Of a stretch of 7,479 nucleotides of DNA, positions 1 through 7,223 are shown in pieces (within the stretch, counting starts at the first letter, position 1; each line of letters starts with the position of its first letter). The notes beneath the pieces are model-generated. The model was not told where the DNA came from and made no database searches. It worked only from the letters and a program-made list of their open reading frames with translations. This DNA comes from Acidimicrobiia bacterium. GTDB taxonomy: Bacteria > Actinomycetota > Acidimicrobiia > Spongiisociales > SHLN01. The stretch lies in assembly GCA_004283105.1 (NCBI GenBank), contig SHLN01000131.1:1-7479 (forward strand). Direction: 5' to 3'. A program made the position numbers and the translations under genes.

Positions 1-623
1 GGACCGCATTCGACCTCGCCGTCGAGTTCGACGCCGACGTCTCGATGTTGCTCGACGACGCAGGCGATCCGGAACTGCGAACCCTCGAGACGATGGCCCA
101 GGAAGCCATCGACCGCGGCTGGCATGGCCGGGCGCTTGCCCATCACTGTCGGGCCATGCATCTCTACAGCGACTCGTACTTCGGTCGCCTCGTCGAAGTG
201 CTGCGGGAAGCCGGCGTGTCGGTCGTATCAGATCCTCACACCGGGCCGCTCCACGCCAGGGTCGGTGAGCTCCTCGACTCGGGCATCAACGTCATCCTCG
301 GTCAGGACGACATCTCGGACGCCTACTACGCATTCGGACGCAACAACATGATGGAGGTGGCCTTCCTGGGATGCCACCTGTTGTGGATGATGACCGATGA
401 GGGCCAGGAACGGCTTTACGATTCGGTCACCATCAATGGGGGAGTGGGCATGAACGTTGCCGGCTACCGGCTGGCGGTCGGGAACCCGGCCAACCTGGTC
501 GTCCATGGCCCATCCACCGTCACCGAGGTACTCCGATTCCAGGCCCCACCGACGGCCGTGGTCAGTCATGGCCGCCTCGTCGACCTCGAGGCGATGAAGC
601 AAGCCGGCAGCATTCCGGACTGA
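1..623 (+). CDS. Cytosine-deaminase-like amidohydrolase, 3' part (5' end outside window)
   Basis: The reading frame is open from base 3 and stops at TGA 621-623, giving about 206 C-terminal residues. The family hydrolyses ring C-N bonds (cytosine, isocytosine, related cyclic amides) in a metal-dependent TIM barrel in the cytoplasm. From memory it aligns with the C-terminal half of E. coli CodA. The segment AHHCRAMHLY (bases 138-167) matches the strand carrying active-site His246. GQDDISDAYY (300-329) matches GHDDVFDPWY, whose first Asp (codon 306-308) is the metal ligand Asp313. GNPANLVV near base 480 is the typical C-terminal beta-sandwich strand. The strand that in CodA carries metal ligand His214 and catalytic Glu217 instead reads DVSMLLDD (36-59), so neither residue is present there. 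The substrate is therefore uncertain. The gene converges with the PucR-type regulator and probably belongs to the same catabolic locus. Family call is firm; cytosine as substrate is doubtful. Confidence 0.85.
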   Translation, partial: TAFDLAVEFDADVSMLLDDAGDPELRTLETMAQEAIDRGWHGRALAHHCRAMHLYSDSYFGRLVEVLREAGVSVVSDPHTGPLHARVGELLDSGINVILGQDDISDAYYAFGRNNMMEVAFLGCHLLWMMTDEGQERLYDSVTINGGVGMNVAGYRLAVGNPANLVVHGPSTVTEVLRFQAPPTAVVSHGRLVDLEAMKQAGSIPD

Positions 624-632
624 ACCGGTCGG

Positions 633-2219
633 CTATTCCTCGTTCACCGGATTGACCATCTCGGAGATGAGTAGAGCTACATGGAGTTCGAGGCGCCGGG
701 TCGGGTCTGAGAGAAACGGTCCCAGCATCTTTTCGAGTTGGGTGGTTCGGTATCGAATCGAGTTGTAGTGGTAATGGAGCGTCCGCGCGGTCTCAGCCAG
801 GTTCATGTTCGAATCCAACAGCACGGCGAGCGTGCGCCTCAGCTCCGCCTTTCCTTCGACCGGCTCGTAGAGCTCGCCGAGCACCTCTCGGGCGAAGCTT
901 TCCCGCCGGCTCGGGTCGATGTCTATGAGGAGCCGGTAGATGCCGAGTTCGGCGAATCTGCCGGCTTGGCCGACGCCTCGCACGGAGCGGGTCACTTTGG
1001 ATGCCATCCGCGCCTGGAACCATCCGCGCTCGAGGCCGGCCGCACCCTCGACGCGGTCGCTAATGCCGGCCGACCACAATCCGTGGACTGAACGTCCGAT
1101 CACCTCCCGGGCCGCTTCGACGGCCACCGTCTCCGGGTCATTGGACGAGTTCCCGCCGGTACCGACGATGGCCACCAGCTCGCCGTTGAGGATTGCGAGC
1201 GGGGCATGAAGTCCGCGCGGTCGCAATGCCCAATCCAGCATGTCCCGGGCGCGCTCCAGGTAGGGGGTGGCATCGAGCGTGGCGGGGGAGAGGACGAGCA
1301 CGACCGATGGGAGATGCAGCTGCCACTCGAGGGCCTGGCAGCGACGTGTGATTTCGTCGCTCTCGAGCCGGTTGAGGAGCACCTGTTCTAGAAACTCAGC
1401 CCGAAACTGGCGATCCACCGACGCCACGGCAATCTCCCGGGAGGCAGCCAGCGCCATGATTTGTGCACAGGTCGGAACAAGGCCCGGGAAGAAGTCGCCG
1501 TCCCCATCGCCGCCGGGGAACACATGCAGTTGGCCCACATAGGTTGATCCGAACACGATCGGTGCGCTGATGGCGGCATCGAATTGGAGGCTGTCGTGGG
1601 GGTCGCGTTGTGGGGGTGTCCCACCATTCCCAAGCCGGTGGGCGAGGATCTCCTGGCCGAGGCCCAAGACCATGACCTCACAGTGCACCAACTCCGCGAG
1701 GCGTTCGGCGATGTCGGCTGCACTTCCGCCTCCCAGCGCTACGTTCATGAGTTCCTGCTCGCGGTCGCTCTTGCGATGCATGCCCCCGAGCAGGAGGGAG
1801 TCCCGGCTCTGGTACACGTCGGCGATGAGGTCATCGAACGAGACGGTCGGGGGCAGCGCCAGGATCGGGAAGCTGCGTCGTTCGGCTACCTCGAGCGCCT
1901 CCGGGTCGATTTCGTCGATGTAGGGACCGAGCTTGACGCCGAAGCCTGCCAAGTCGCGGTCGGCAAGCTCTCCGATGAGTGCCGCGAGGTCGGCGTCGGC
2001 GCCCAGCAACGAATACCCGACGGTGATGAGCAGCTCATCCTGTTTGACCCACGGGATGATGTCGGGGTTCTCCATGACATTTACCGAGGCCACCACCCGA
2101 TCGAGTCCCGCCCGGCCGCCAAGGACCTTCGTGCCGTCGAAATTGGGGGCCTCGAGCACTTCACGGAGCGTCAGCGGATGGTTTTGGTAAGAATATGACA
2201 GTGAATCGGTGGCGTTCAC
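633..2219 (-). CDS. PucR/CdaR-family transcriptional regulator
   Basis: The 528-residue protein has the full PucR architecture. A PucR N-terminal (purine catabolism PurC-like) domain spans about residues 16-140, beginning LTLREVLE and including the typical DELLITVGY. A GAF-like region covers about 155-255. A GGDEF-like CdaR domain without a GGDEF motif lies at about 270-430. The C-terminal PucR helix-turn-helix covers about 464-499, with the hallmark NMNLAETARTLHYHYNSIRYR. The start is GTG (plus-strand CAC 2217-2219), chosen because it sits just before the N-terminal domain and has AGGG nine bases upstream. Relatives control purine, allantoin and other nitrogen-compound catabolic genes by sensing pathway intermediates. 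This gene is divergent from fdrA and convergent with the amidohydrolase, so it is the likely local regulator of one or both. Whether it activates or represses, and its ligand, cannot be read from sequence. Confidence 0.93.
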   Translation of the reverse strand: MNATDSLSYSYQNHPLTLREVLEAPNFDGTKVLGGRAGLDRVVASVNVMENPDIIPWVKQDELLITVGYSLLGADADLAALIGELADRDLAGFGVKLGPYIDEIDPEALEVAERRSFPILALPPTVSFDDLIADVYQSRDSLLLGGMHRKSDREQELMNVALGGGSAADIAERLAELVHCEVMVLGLGQEILAHRLGNGGTPPQRDPHDSLQFDAAISAPIVFGSTYVGQLHVFPGGDGDGDFFPGLVPTCAQIMALAASREIAVASVDRQFRAEFLEQVLLNRLESDEITRRCQALEWQLHLPSVVLVLSPATLDATPYLERARDMLDWALRPRGLHAPLAILNGELVAIVGTGGNSSNDPETVAVEAAREVIGRSVHGLWSAGISDRVEGAAGLERGWFQARMASKVTRSVRGVGQAGRFAELGIYRLLIDIDPSRRESFAREVLGELYEPVEGKAELRRTLAVLLDSNMNLAETARTLHYHYNSIRYRTTQLEKMLGPFLSDPTRRLELHVALLISEMVNPVNEE

Positions 2220-2297
2220 GGCAATAGACCCTAATGCACTGGCGGTAGCTGGTCTATATGTTCAAGAGGCGACAACGCCGACTTCTGGAGGTCGTCC
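2220..2297. promoter_or_regulatory. Divergent control region between the PucR-type gene and fdrA, with inverted repeat
   Basis: This 78-base gap must hold the start signals of both divergent genes. It contains a perfect inverted repeat, ATAGACC (2224-2230) and GGTCTAT (2251-2257), with a 20-base spacer. An inner CTA (2231-2233) and TAG (2246-2248) extend it imperfectly. The centre-to-centre distance of 27 bases is between two and three helical turns. It lies where a local regulator would act on both genes, so it is a candidate operator for the neighbouring PucR-type protein. The only AT-rich hexamers near a -10 consensus (TATATG at 2255-2260 on plus; TCTATT on minus) overlap the repeat arms. 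No convincing -35 is visible, which would fit an activator-dependent promoter. The fdrA ribosome binding site GGAGG is at 2287-2291. Confidence 0.45.
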
Positions 2298-3728
2298 ATG
2301 ATTTCTCGGGTGGAGATTCAACCGGGCCGCTATCACGACTCGGTTCGATTGATGCAGGCGAGCAAGGCATTGCAGGGAGTCACGGGTGTAGCCGACGCAC
2401 TCGTGGCGATGGCGACCGAACTCAATCTCAGTTTGCTCGCCGACATGGGTTTCGACACAGATGCCGCGTCTGGCGCCGGGCCAAATGACCTCTTGCTGGC
2501 GGTGCGAGCGGAGACGGAAGACGCCATCACCGAAGCCCGCGTCGCTCTCGACTCGGCGTTGACCCACAGGCCGGCATCATCTGGCGGGCTGGATGTACCC
2601 CCTCCCAAGACTGCCGGGTCGGCGGGGGACGTGAACGGGGCCAACATCGTTCTGTTGTCCGTTCCCGGGGAGCACGCGTTCGTCGAGGCAATGGAAGCAC
2701 TCGAGACAGGCCGCCACGTCATGATCTTCAGCGACAACGTTCCAGTAGCCCAGGAGATTGTGCTCAAGACCTACGGCGCCGAGCACGGATTGCTGGTGAT
2801 GGGACCCGACTGCGGCACTGCCATCGTGAACGGCCTCGGTCTCGGCTTTGCCAACGCGATGCAGCCGGGCCCGGTGGGGATGGTCGGTGCTTCCGGAACC
2901 GGGATTCAACAGATGTGCTGTCTGCTCGACGATGCCGGTGCCGGGGTTCGTCATGCGCTCGGCACCGGAAGCCATGATCTGTCAGAGGAGGTCGGGGCGA
3001 TTTCGACGCTGCAGGCGCTGGCCGCGCTTGATCAGGATCCGGCCACCGAGGTCATCGTCGTCATTTCGAAGCCGCCGGCCGCACCGGTGGCAGCGAAGGT
3101 GCGGGCCGCAGCCGCCGAATGCAGCAAACCGGTGGTCGTGACGTTCATGGGCGAGAACACCCTCGAGGAGGGTGCCGGTGAGGTCCTGGCTCACCTCGGG
3201 ATGGATCAACCCGCTTATGGGTCGTGGCCGGCCGATCAGGATGATCATCGTCCGGGGCTGCTTCGTGGCCTCTTCTCGGGCGGCACCCTGCGCGACGAGG
3301 CTCGCTTCGTGGCGTCGCCACAGTTGGGGGAGATCGGCAAGAAAGAGGACGACCCGGGCCACACCTTCGTGGACTACGGAGACGATGAGTACACCCAGGG
3401 GCGAGCCCATCCGATGATCGACCAAACGGTGCGTATCGACCGGCTGATCGAAGCAGCCGCCGACGAGTCCGTCGGTGTCATCCTGATGGATGTGGTCCTC
3501 GGGTACGGCGCCAACGCCGATCCGGCCCCCGAACTGGCCCCCGAAATCATGCGGGCGACCGACGCCGGAGTGGCAGTGGTGGTCTCGTTGTGTGGAACCA
3601 GGGGCGATCCGCAGGGACGCGATGCGCAGGCTCGCGTTCTCAATGAGGCCGGCGCTTCAGTTTGGCTCTCCAACGCGGCCGCCACCAGAGAGGCCGTCCG
3701 CCTCGTCACAACAAGGATTTCGACATGA
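2298..3728 (+). CDS. fdrA: FdrA (AllF) family protein, acyl-CoA-synthetase-like carbamoyltransferase subunit
   Basis: This 476-residue protein matches FdrA along its length. The N-terminal FdrA signature is YHDSVRLMQ followed by MATELNLSLL (about residues 12-50). A CoA-binding/Rossmann part follows with SVPGEHAF, MIFSDNVP, GPDCGT (169-174) and GASGTG (197-202). After that come the ligase-like part with SKPPA and the C-terminal stretch with GRAHPMIDQT and MDVVLGYGA. The fold is that of the succinyl-CoA synthetase alpha subunit, but I see no GHAGA phosphohistidine motif, as in other FdrA proteins. In E. coli, AllF with AllG and AllH forms oxamate carbamoyltransferase, making carbamoyl phosphate from oxalurate. 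The ATG has GGAGG six bases upstream. It is about 80 residues shorter than the 555-residue E. coli protein, part of the missing tail apparently being in the next gene. The stop overlaps the next start in ATGA, so the two are translationally coupled. Confidence 0.92.
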   Translation: MISRVEIQPGRYHDSVRLMQASKALQGVTGVADALVAMATELNLSLLADMGFDTDAASGAGPNDLLLAVRAETEDAITEARVALDSALTHRPASSGGLDVPPPKTAGSAGDVNGANIVLLSVPGEHAFVEAMEALETGRHVMIFSDNVPVAQEIVLKTYGAEHGLLVMGPDCGTAIVNGLGLGFANAMQPGPVGMVGASGTGIQQMCCLLDDAGAGVRHALGTGSHDLSEEVGAISTLQALAALDQDPATEVIVVISKPPAAPVAAKVRAAAAECSKPVVVTFMGENTLEEGAGEVLAHLGMDQPAYGSWPADQDDHRPGLLRGLFSGGTLRDEARFVASPQLGEIGKKEDDPGHTFVDYGDDEYTQGRAHPMIDQTVRIDRLIEAAADESVGVILMDVVLGYGANADPAPELAPEIMRATDAGVAVVVSLCGTRGDPQGRDAQARVLNEAGASVWLSNAAATREAVRLVTTRIST

Positions 3729-5128
3729 CCAATTTGAGCAACCTTCTCGATACCGATCCGGTGGTCGCCACCGCCGGCACCGACATGCTGGCCGACTCCA
3801 TCGAGCAACAGGGAGCGGCAGTGTCACGGGCCGATTGGCAGCCTCCCCGGGCGGCCGCGCCGGCGCTTGCCAGCCTGGTGGCCGACGGCCGGATGCCGGA
3901 GGCGAACGCCACTGCCATCGAACGGATGCTGGCGGTGCGTCCGCAACTCGTCGACGTGCAGGTGGCCCGAGACGTGTTCGCCGGCATGACCGACCGGACG
4001 TTTCTCCACGCCGGGCCGCCCCTCACGTGGGAACGGGCTTCCGGGCCAATGCGGGGGGCCATCATCGGGGCCATGCTCTACGAGGGGCTTGCCAACGATC
4101 CCGACGACGCCGCCGCTAAGGCAGCGGCCGGAGAGGTCGAGTTGTCGCCCTGCCATCACCACGGCGCCGTTGGACCGATGGCTGGGGTCACCTCGCCCTC
4201 GATGCCCGTCGCCGTGGTAGCCGACGGCGCTGGCGACGGGATTTCCTACTCAACCCTCAACGAGGGACTCGGGAAGGTGTTGCGGTACGGTGCATTCGCG
4301 CCCGAGGTGATCGAGCGGCTCCAGTGGATGGATCAAGTGCTCGGCCCGGTGCTCGGTGCCGTTCTCCGGCACCGGGGCCCGATTGACCTCCAGTCGCTCA
4401 TCGCCCAGGCACTCCAAATGGGGGATGACGGGCACAACCGCAACCGGGCGGTGACGTCACTGTTCCTTCGGGAAATCGGAGCCGCCCTCGTTGATGGAGC
4501 AGATGCTCCGACCGATCAACGGCTCGACGTGTTCACGTTCATCGACGGCAACGATCACTTCATGCTCAACCTCGTGATGGCCGCCGGCAAGCTCGGCTCC
4601 GACGCAGCCGCCGGAGTGCCTGCTTCGAGCCTCGTGACGGTCATGGCCCGCAACGGCACGGACTTTGGGGTCCGGTTGTCGGGCACCGGCGACCAGTGGT
4701 TCACCGCCCCGGCCCCGCCCGTCGACGGCCTCTACCTGGGGGCATTCACCGAAGCGGACGCCAGCCCCGATATCGGTGACTCAACCATCACCGAGACCGT
4801 AGGTCTTGGAGGGTTCGCGATGGCGGCAGCTCCCGCCATCGTCGGATTTGTGGGTGGAACGGCTGCCGGTGCCGTTCGACGCACGCAGGCAATGTACGAG
4901 ATCACGCTGGCCGAGCACCACGCCTACCAGATCCCGATGCTGGAGTTTCGGGGAACCCCGACGGGAATCGATGCCGCTCGGGTGGTCCGTACCGGGGTGC
5001 TTCCCCAGATCAACACCGGCGTGGCCGGCAAGGTCCCCGGTACCGGAATGGTCGGAGCCGGACTGGTTGAGGCGCCGATCGAATGCTTCGTCGATGGAAT
5101 CAATGCTCTGGCAGCGACCGTCGAGTGA
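3725..5128 (+). CDS. allG: DUF1116 protein, YlbE/AllG-like carbamoyltransferase subunit
   Basis: The 467-residue protein matches E. coli YlbE/AllG closely. Conserved blocks include LLHAGPP-like FLHAGPPLTW (His95), PCHHHGAVGPMAG (Cys143, His144-146), LNEGLGKVLRYGAF, MGDDGHNRN (His237), the MARNGTDFGVRLSG block, GDSTITETVGLGG, and a C-terminal VLPQINTGVAGK block. AllG acts with FdrA/AllF and AllH as oxamate carbamoyltransferase in the E. coli allantoin pathway. ATG 3725 is chosen over the longer upstream frame because it makes a 4-base ATGA overlap with fdrA and has AAGGA seven bases upstream. The protein is about 48 residues longer than the 419-residue E. coli homologue. The extra N-terminal part (about residues 5-55, including the ADWQPP block) resembles the tail of E. 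coli FdrA. No AllH (DUF2877) gene follows directly. The actual substrate of this pair is unknown. Confidence 0.9.
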   Translation: MTNLSNLLDTDPVVATAGTDMLADSIEQQGAAVSRADWQPPRAAAPALASLVADGRMPEANATAIERMLAVRPQLVDVQVARDVFAGMTDRTFLHAGPPLTWERASGPMRGAIIGAMLYEGLANDPDDAAAKAAAGEVELSPCHHHGAVGPMAGVTSPSMPVAVVADGAGDGISYSTLNEGLGKVLRYGAFAPEVIERLQWMDQVLGPVLGAVLRHRGPIDLQSLIAQALQMGDDGHNRNRAVTSLFLREIGAALVDGADAPTDQRLDVFTFIDGNDHFMLNLVMAAGKLGSDAAAGVPASSLVTVMARNGTDFGVRLSGTGDQWFTAPAPPVDGLYLGAFTEADASPDIGDSTITETVGLGGFAMAAAPAIVGFVGGTAAGAVRRTQAMYEITLAEHHAYQIPMLEFRGTPTGIDAARVVRTGVLPQINTGVAGKVPGTGMVGAGLVEAPIECFVDGINALAATVE

Positions 5129-5183
5129 GGGAGGGCCTCAAACACGCAATGGTTCGTCTATGTATGACGTCGAATGATGGGTT

Positions 5184-5263
5184 GGTTCGGCAGCAGGTGC
5201 CAATGACACGATCGTCGCGGCCCCGTATCTTTCTGGCAGGCACCCGATGGCTGCCCCGAAGCC
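5184..5263 (+). promoter_or_regulatory. Long imperfect stem-loop in the gap before the GNAT-thiolase-DUF35 operon
   Basis: The gap 5129-5296 contains a large inverted repeat. GGTGCC (5196-5201) pairs with GGCACC (5239-5244). Next outward, GGCAGC (5189-5194) pairs with GCTGCC (5250-5255). Outermost, GGTTC (5184-5188) pairs with GAA-CC (5258-5260, 5262-5263). That is 17 base pairs with small bulges and a 37-base loop, which itself holds the palindrome ACGATCGT (5208-5215). No T-run follows, so it is not a canonical intrinsic terminator. It ends 18 bases before the ribosome binding site of the next gene. It could be a cis-acting leader RNA, a factor-dependent terminator region for fdrA-allG, or a DNA operator. 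I do not recognise a known riboswitch class. Confidence 0.4.
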
Positions 5264-5286
5264 TTGACATCCTCAAGCAGAAGGAG
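5263..5286 (+). promoter_or_regulatory. Small hairpin, TTGACA box and ribosome binding site before the GNAT-like gene
   Basis: CTTGA (5263-5267) and TCAAG (5273-5277) can form a 5-base-pair hairpin with a 5-base loop. It lies immediately before the Shine-Dalgarno-like AAGGAG (5281-5286), which is ten bases upstream of the ATG at 5297. The same stretch contains a perfect -35-like TTGACA (5264-5269). The only -10-like sequence at a usable distance is GATAGG (5289-5294), a poor match that would place transcription start inside the gene. The promoter reading is therefore weak. The ribosome binding site reading is better supported and decides the start of the next gene. Confidence 0.35.
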
Positions 5287-5296
5287 TGGATAGGAA

Positions 5297-6055
5297 ATGT
5301 CCGTTGATCTAGAGAAGATCCTTCGGCCGGTGGAATCACCGATGGCACCGTACGAGCCGAAGTACATGATGCTGGCCAGTGGCGAGCCGGTCGTGGTTCG
5401 CCAGGTATTCCGTGATGAAATCCCCGACCTGCTGAAGCATGTCGAGCCGCTCATTCACGTCGAGCGCGATTACTACGACGTCGTCGCCGCCCGGGTCTAC
5501 GCCGAGCTCATCGGCTACTACACCCACCGGTTCCAGGACCAGTACGTGCTGGCCTTGCAGGTGGACGGCGAACTCGCAGCCATCGTGAACGGCCGGCAAG
5601 TGACGCCCAAGCTGGGTTTGTCGCTGCACACCCTGGCGCTGAGGCGGGGACTGCGGATCGGTGCCCATGGCTTCGCCGCCAAGATGGAGTATCACATCGA
5701 CGCACTCGGACACGACGAAGTGCTCATCGTTGCCGAATCGCCCATTGGATTCCGCCGCTGGATGATCGAGTACAAGCTCGAGAAGCGCTTCGATATCCCG
5801 CACGAGCTGGGCGGGGTTCCGTCGTGGGCTCTCACCCGGGAGCTATTCGATCGGGCCCGTGCTTCTCTCGTAGTCGGTCGCCGGCCGGTCCCACCCGAGC
5901 TGCTCGAAAAGGCCATGGAGAAGATCCTGCCGCCCAGTGACCCGCCGACCCCGCCGCTGGATCCACTGGCGGCGACCCGGGCGCTCTACGACCCGACCGC
6001 CACCGCCCTCGTTGCGCAGCGATGGGAGATGGAGAAGGGGGCGCAAGATGCGTGA
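5297..6055 (+). CDS. GNAT-like (N-acetyltransferase fold) protein of unknown substrate
   Basis: The protein has 252 residues and I do not recognise it as a named enzyme. The pattern of residues 30-165 suggests a GNAT fold. VVVRQVFRDEIPDLLKHVEP looks like strand 1 and helix 1. YVLALQVDGELAAIVNGR (83-100) looks like the beta-2/beta-3 hairpin. LALRRGLRIGAHGFAAKMEY (113-132) resembles the acyl-CoA pyrophosphate loop and following helix (R-x-x-G-x-G/A region). DEVLIVAESPIGFRRWMIEYKL (140-161) resembles strand 5 and the following helix. A proline-rich C-terminal tail (about 203-222) is probably a linker. There is no signal peptide or membrane segment. ATG 5297 follows AAGGAG by ten bases. The stop overlaps the thiolase start by 8 bases, so the proteins are probably made together. 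A role in acyl-CoA handling, or as a structural partner of the thiolase-DUF35 pair, is inference only. Confidence 0.6.
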   Translation: MSVDLEKILRPVESPMAPYEPKYMMLASGEPVVVRQVFRDEIPDLLKHVEPLIHVERDYYDVVAARVYAELIGYYTHRFQDQYVLALQVDGELAAIVNGRQVTPKLGLSLHTLALRRGLRIGAHGFAAKMEYHIDALGHDEVLIVAESPIGFRRWMIEYKLEKRFDIPHELGGVPSWALTRELFDRARASLVVGRRPVPPELLEKAMEKILPPSDPPTPPLDPLAATRALYDPTATALVAQRWEMEKGAQDA

Positions 6056-7223
6056 CGTCTACGTTGCCGGTATCGGCATAACGACCTTCACCCGCCTCGA
6101 GTACCCGCTCTCGGAAATTGCCGCCTATGCGTCGATGATGGCGCTCAAGGATGCCGGGGTAACTGAGGTCGACCAGCTCTATGTCGCCAACATGGGAGCG
6201 CCCCGTGTGAATCATCAGACCGCCCTGGCCAGTGCGGTGGCCGACACCCTGAGCTTGCTGCCGGCCGGTGCCGCCGCCATCGAGAACGGCCCGGCCTCTG
6301 GTGCCGCTGCGATCAAGGCCGGTTTCCAGGCGGTGGCTTCCGGGCTCGACGACGTCGTCCTGGTTGCCGGGGTCGAGCGAATGCGGGAGGTCAACAACCT
6401 CGAAGCGACGGACTTCATCGCCACGCTCACCCATCCTCTCACCGAGTACATCTACGGTGTGACCTTGCCGGCCCATGCGGCAATGTTCACCCGCCTGTAC
6501 ATGGAGAAGTACGGCGTGACCGAACGGCATCTGGCCATGGTCGGGGTGAAGAACCAGAACGCTGCGCTCAACAACGAGTGGGCTCACCTGCAGCAAGAGA
6601 TATCGATGGAAGGCATCCTCGATTCTCCTGAGGCGATGACCAACAATCCGTACGTCGCCGAACCGCTGCGGTTCTTCGATGCCTGCCCGGTGTCTGACGG
6701 CGGGGCGGCCATCATTCTCGTTTCGAAGGAGAAGGCCGAGGAGTTGGGGCGGCCCATGATCAAGCTCTCGGGCATCGGCCAGGCAACCGATACCCACGCA
6801 GTGTTCGAGCGGGAGGAACCGACCGACCTGTTGGCTGTTCGCAAGGCGGCGGAGGATGCGTTCGCGATGGCGGGGCTCACGCCCGACGACGTCGACGTGG
6901 CGGAACTGCACGACGCGTTCACAATTCTCGAGATCGTCGAGAGTGAAGAAGTGGGGTTCTTTCCGAAGGGCGAAGGTCACCTGGCACTCGAGAAAGGCGA
7001 AACCGCGCTCGGGGGCAAGATCCCCATCAATGTCGGTGGCGGACTCAAGGGGCGCGGCCACCCGGTTGGCGCAACCGGTGTTGCCCAGGCCTGGGAGATC
7101 GTTACCCAACTGCGCGGAGACGGTGGCAAGCGCCAGGTCGAGGGGGCCAGAATCGGCCTCACGCTCAACTTCGGCGGATTCGGCAACAACGTGGTGTGTC
7201 TCACGTTTGTGAGGGAGGACTAA
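6048..7223 (+). CDS. SCP2/archaeal-type thiolase-superfamily protein lacking the nucleophilic Cys
   Basis: The 391-residue protein is a full-length thiolase-superfamily member of the SCP2/archaeal type. It starts MRDVYVAGIGITTF and carries FFDACPVSDGGAAI, ELHDAFTILE (His288) and GGLKGRGHPVGATG (His338), the last being the usual thiolase catalytic histidine motif. At the nucleophile site, where relatives read ENACASG, this protein reads ENGPASG: Pro82 (codon CCG 6291-6293) replaces cysteine. The C-terminal block is NFGGFGNN (374-381) with no CGG cysteine. Classical thiolase chemistry is therefore unlikely. Thiolase-like proteins paired with DUF35 partners and a repurposed active site are known as steroid side-chain retro-aldolases (Ltp2-ChsH2). 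The ATG start has AAGGGGG (6035-6041) six bases upstream and overlaps the preceding gene by 8 bases. The stop overlaps the DUF35 start by one base. Superfamily is certain; reaction is not. Confidence 0.9.
   Translation: MRDVYVAGIGITTFTRLEYPLSEIAAYASMMALKDAGVTEVDQLYVANMGAPRVNHQTALASAVADTLSLLPAGAAAIENGPASGAAAIKAGFQAVASGLDDVVLVAGVERMREVNNLEATDFIATLTHPLTEYIYGVTLPAHAAMFTRLYMEKYGVTERHLAMVGVKNQNAALNNEWAHLQQEISMEGILDSPEAMTNNPYVAEPLRFFDACPVSDGGAAIILVSKEKAEELGRPMIKLSGIGQATDTHAVFEREEPTDLLAVRKAAEDAFAMAGLTPDDVDVAELHDAFTILEIVESEEVGFFPKGEGHLALEKGETALGGKIPINVGGGLKGRGHPVGATGVAQAWEIVTQLRGDGGKRQVEGARIGLTLNFGGFGNNVVCLTFVRED

Noticed and set aside
621..655. Possible bidirectional terminator between the convergent genes
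   Set aside because: CCGGT and ACCGG can pair, but the stem is only 5 base pairs with a 16-base loop, no T-run follows on either strand, and it runs into the regulator's coding sequence.
1584..2198. Open frame of 204 codons on the plus strand opposite the PucR-type gene
   Set aside because: The minus-strand frame encodes the recognisable PucR domain; the opposite frame shows no domain pattern.
3662..3724. Longer upstream start for the AllG-like gene inside fdrA
   Set aside because: The extension encodes Arg-rich sequence in an alternative frame of fdrA. The ATG at 3725 with AAGGA and the ATGA overlap is a better start.
5149..5307. A 52-codon plus-strand frame spanning the gap and overlapping the GNAT-like start
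   Set aside because: The nearest purine-rich ribosome site lies about 13 bases upstream, there is no recognisable sequence, and most of it coincides with the stem-loop element. A leader peptide is possible but unsupported.
5937..6047. Longer upstream start for the thiolase-like gene
   Set aside because: The extra 37 codons lie inside the GNAT-like gene and encode Arg/Pro-rich sequence unlike thiolases. The ATG at 6048 begins the conserved VYVAGIGIT motif and has a good ribosome site.
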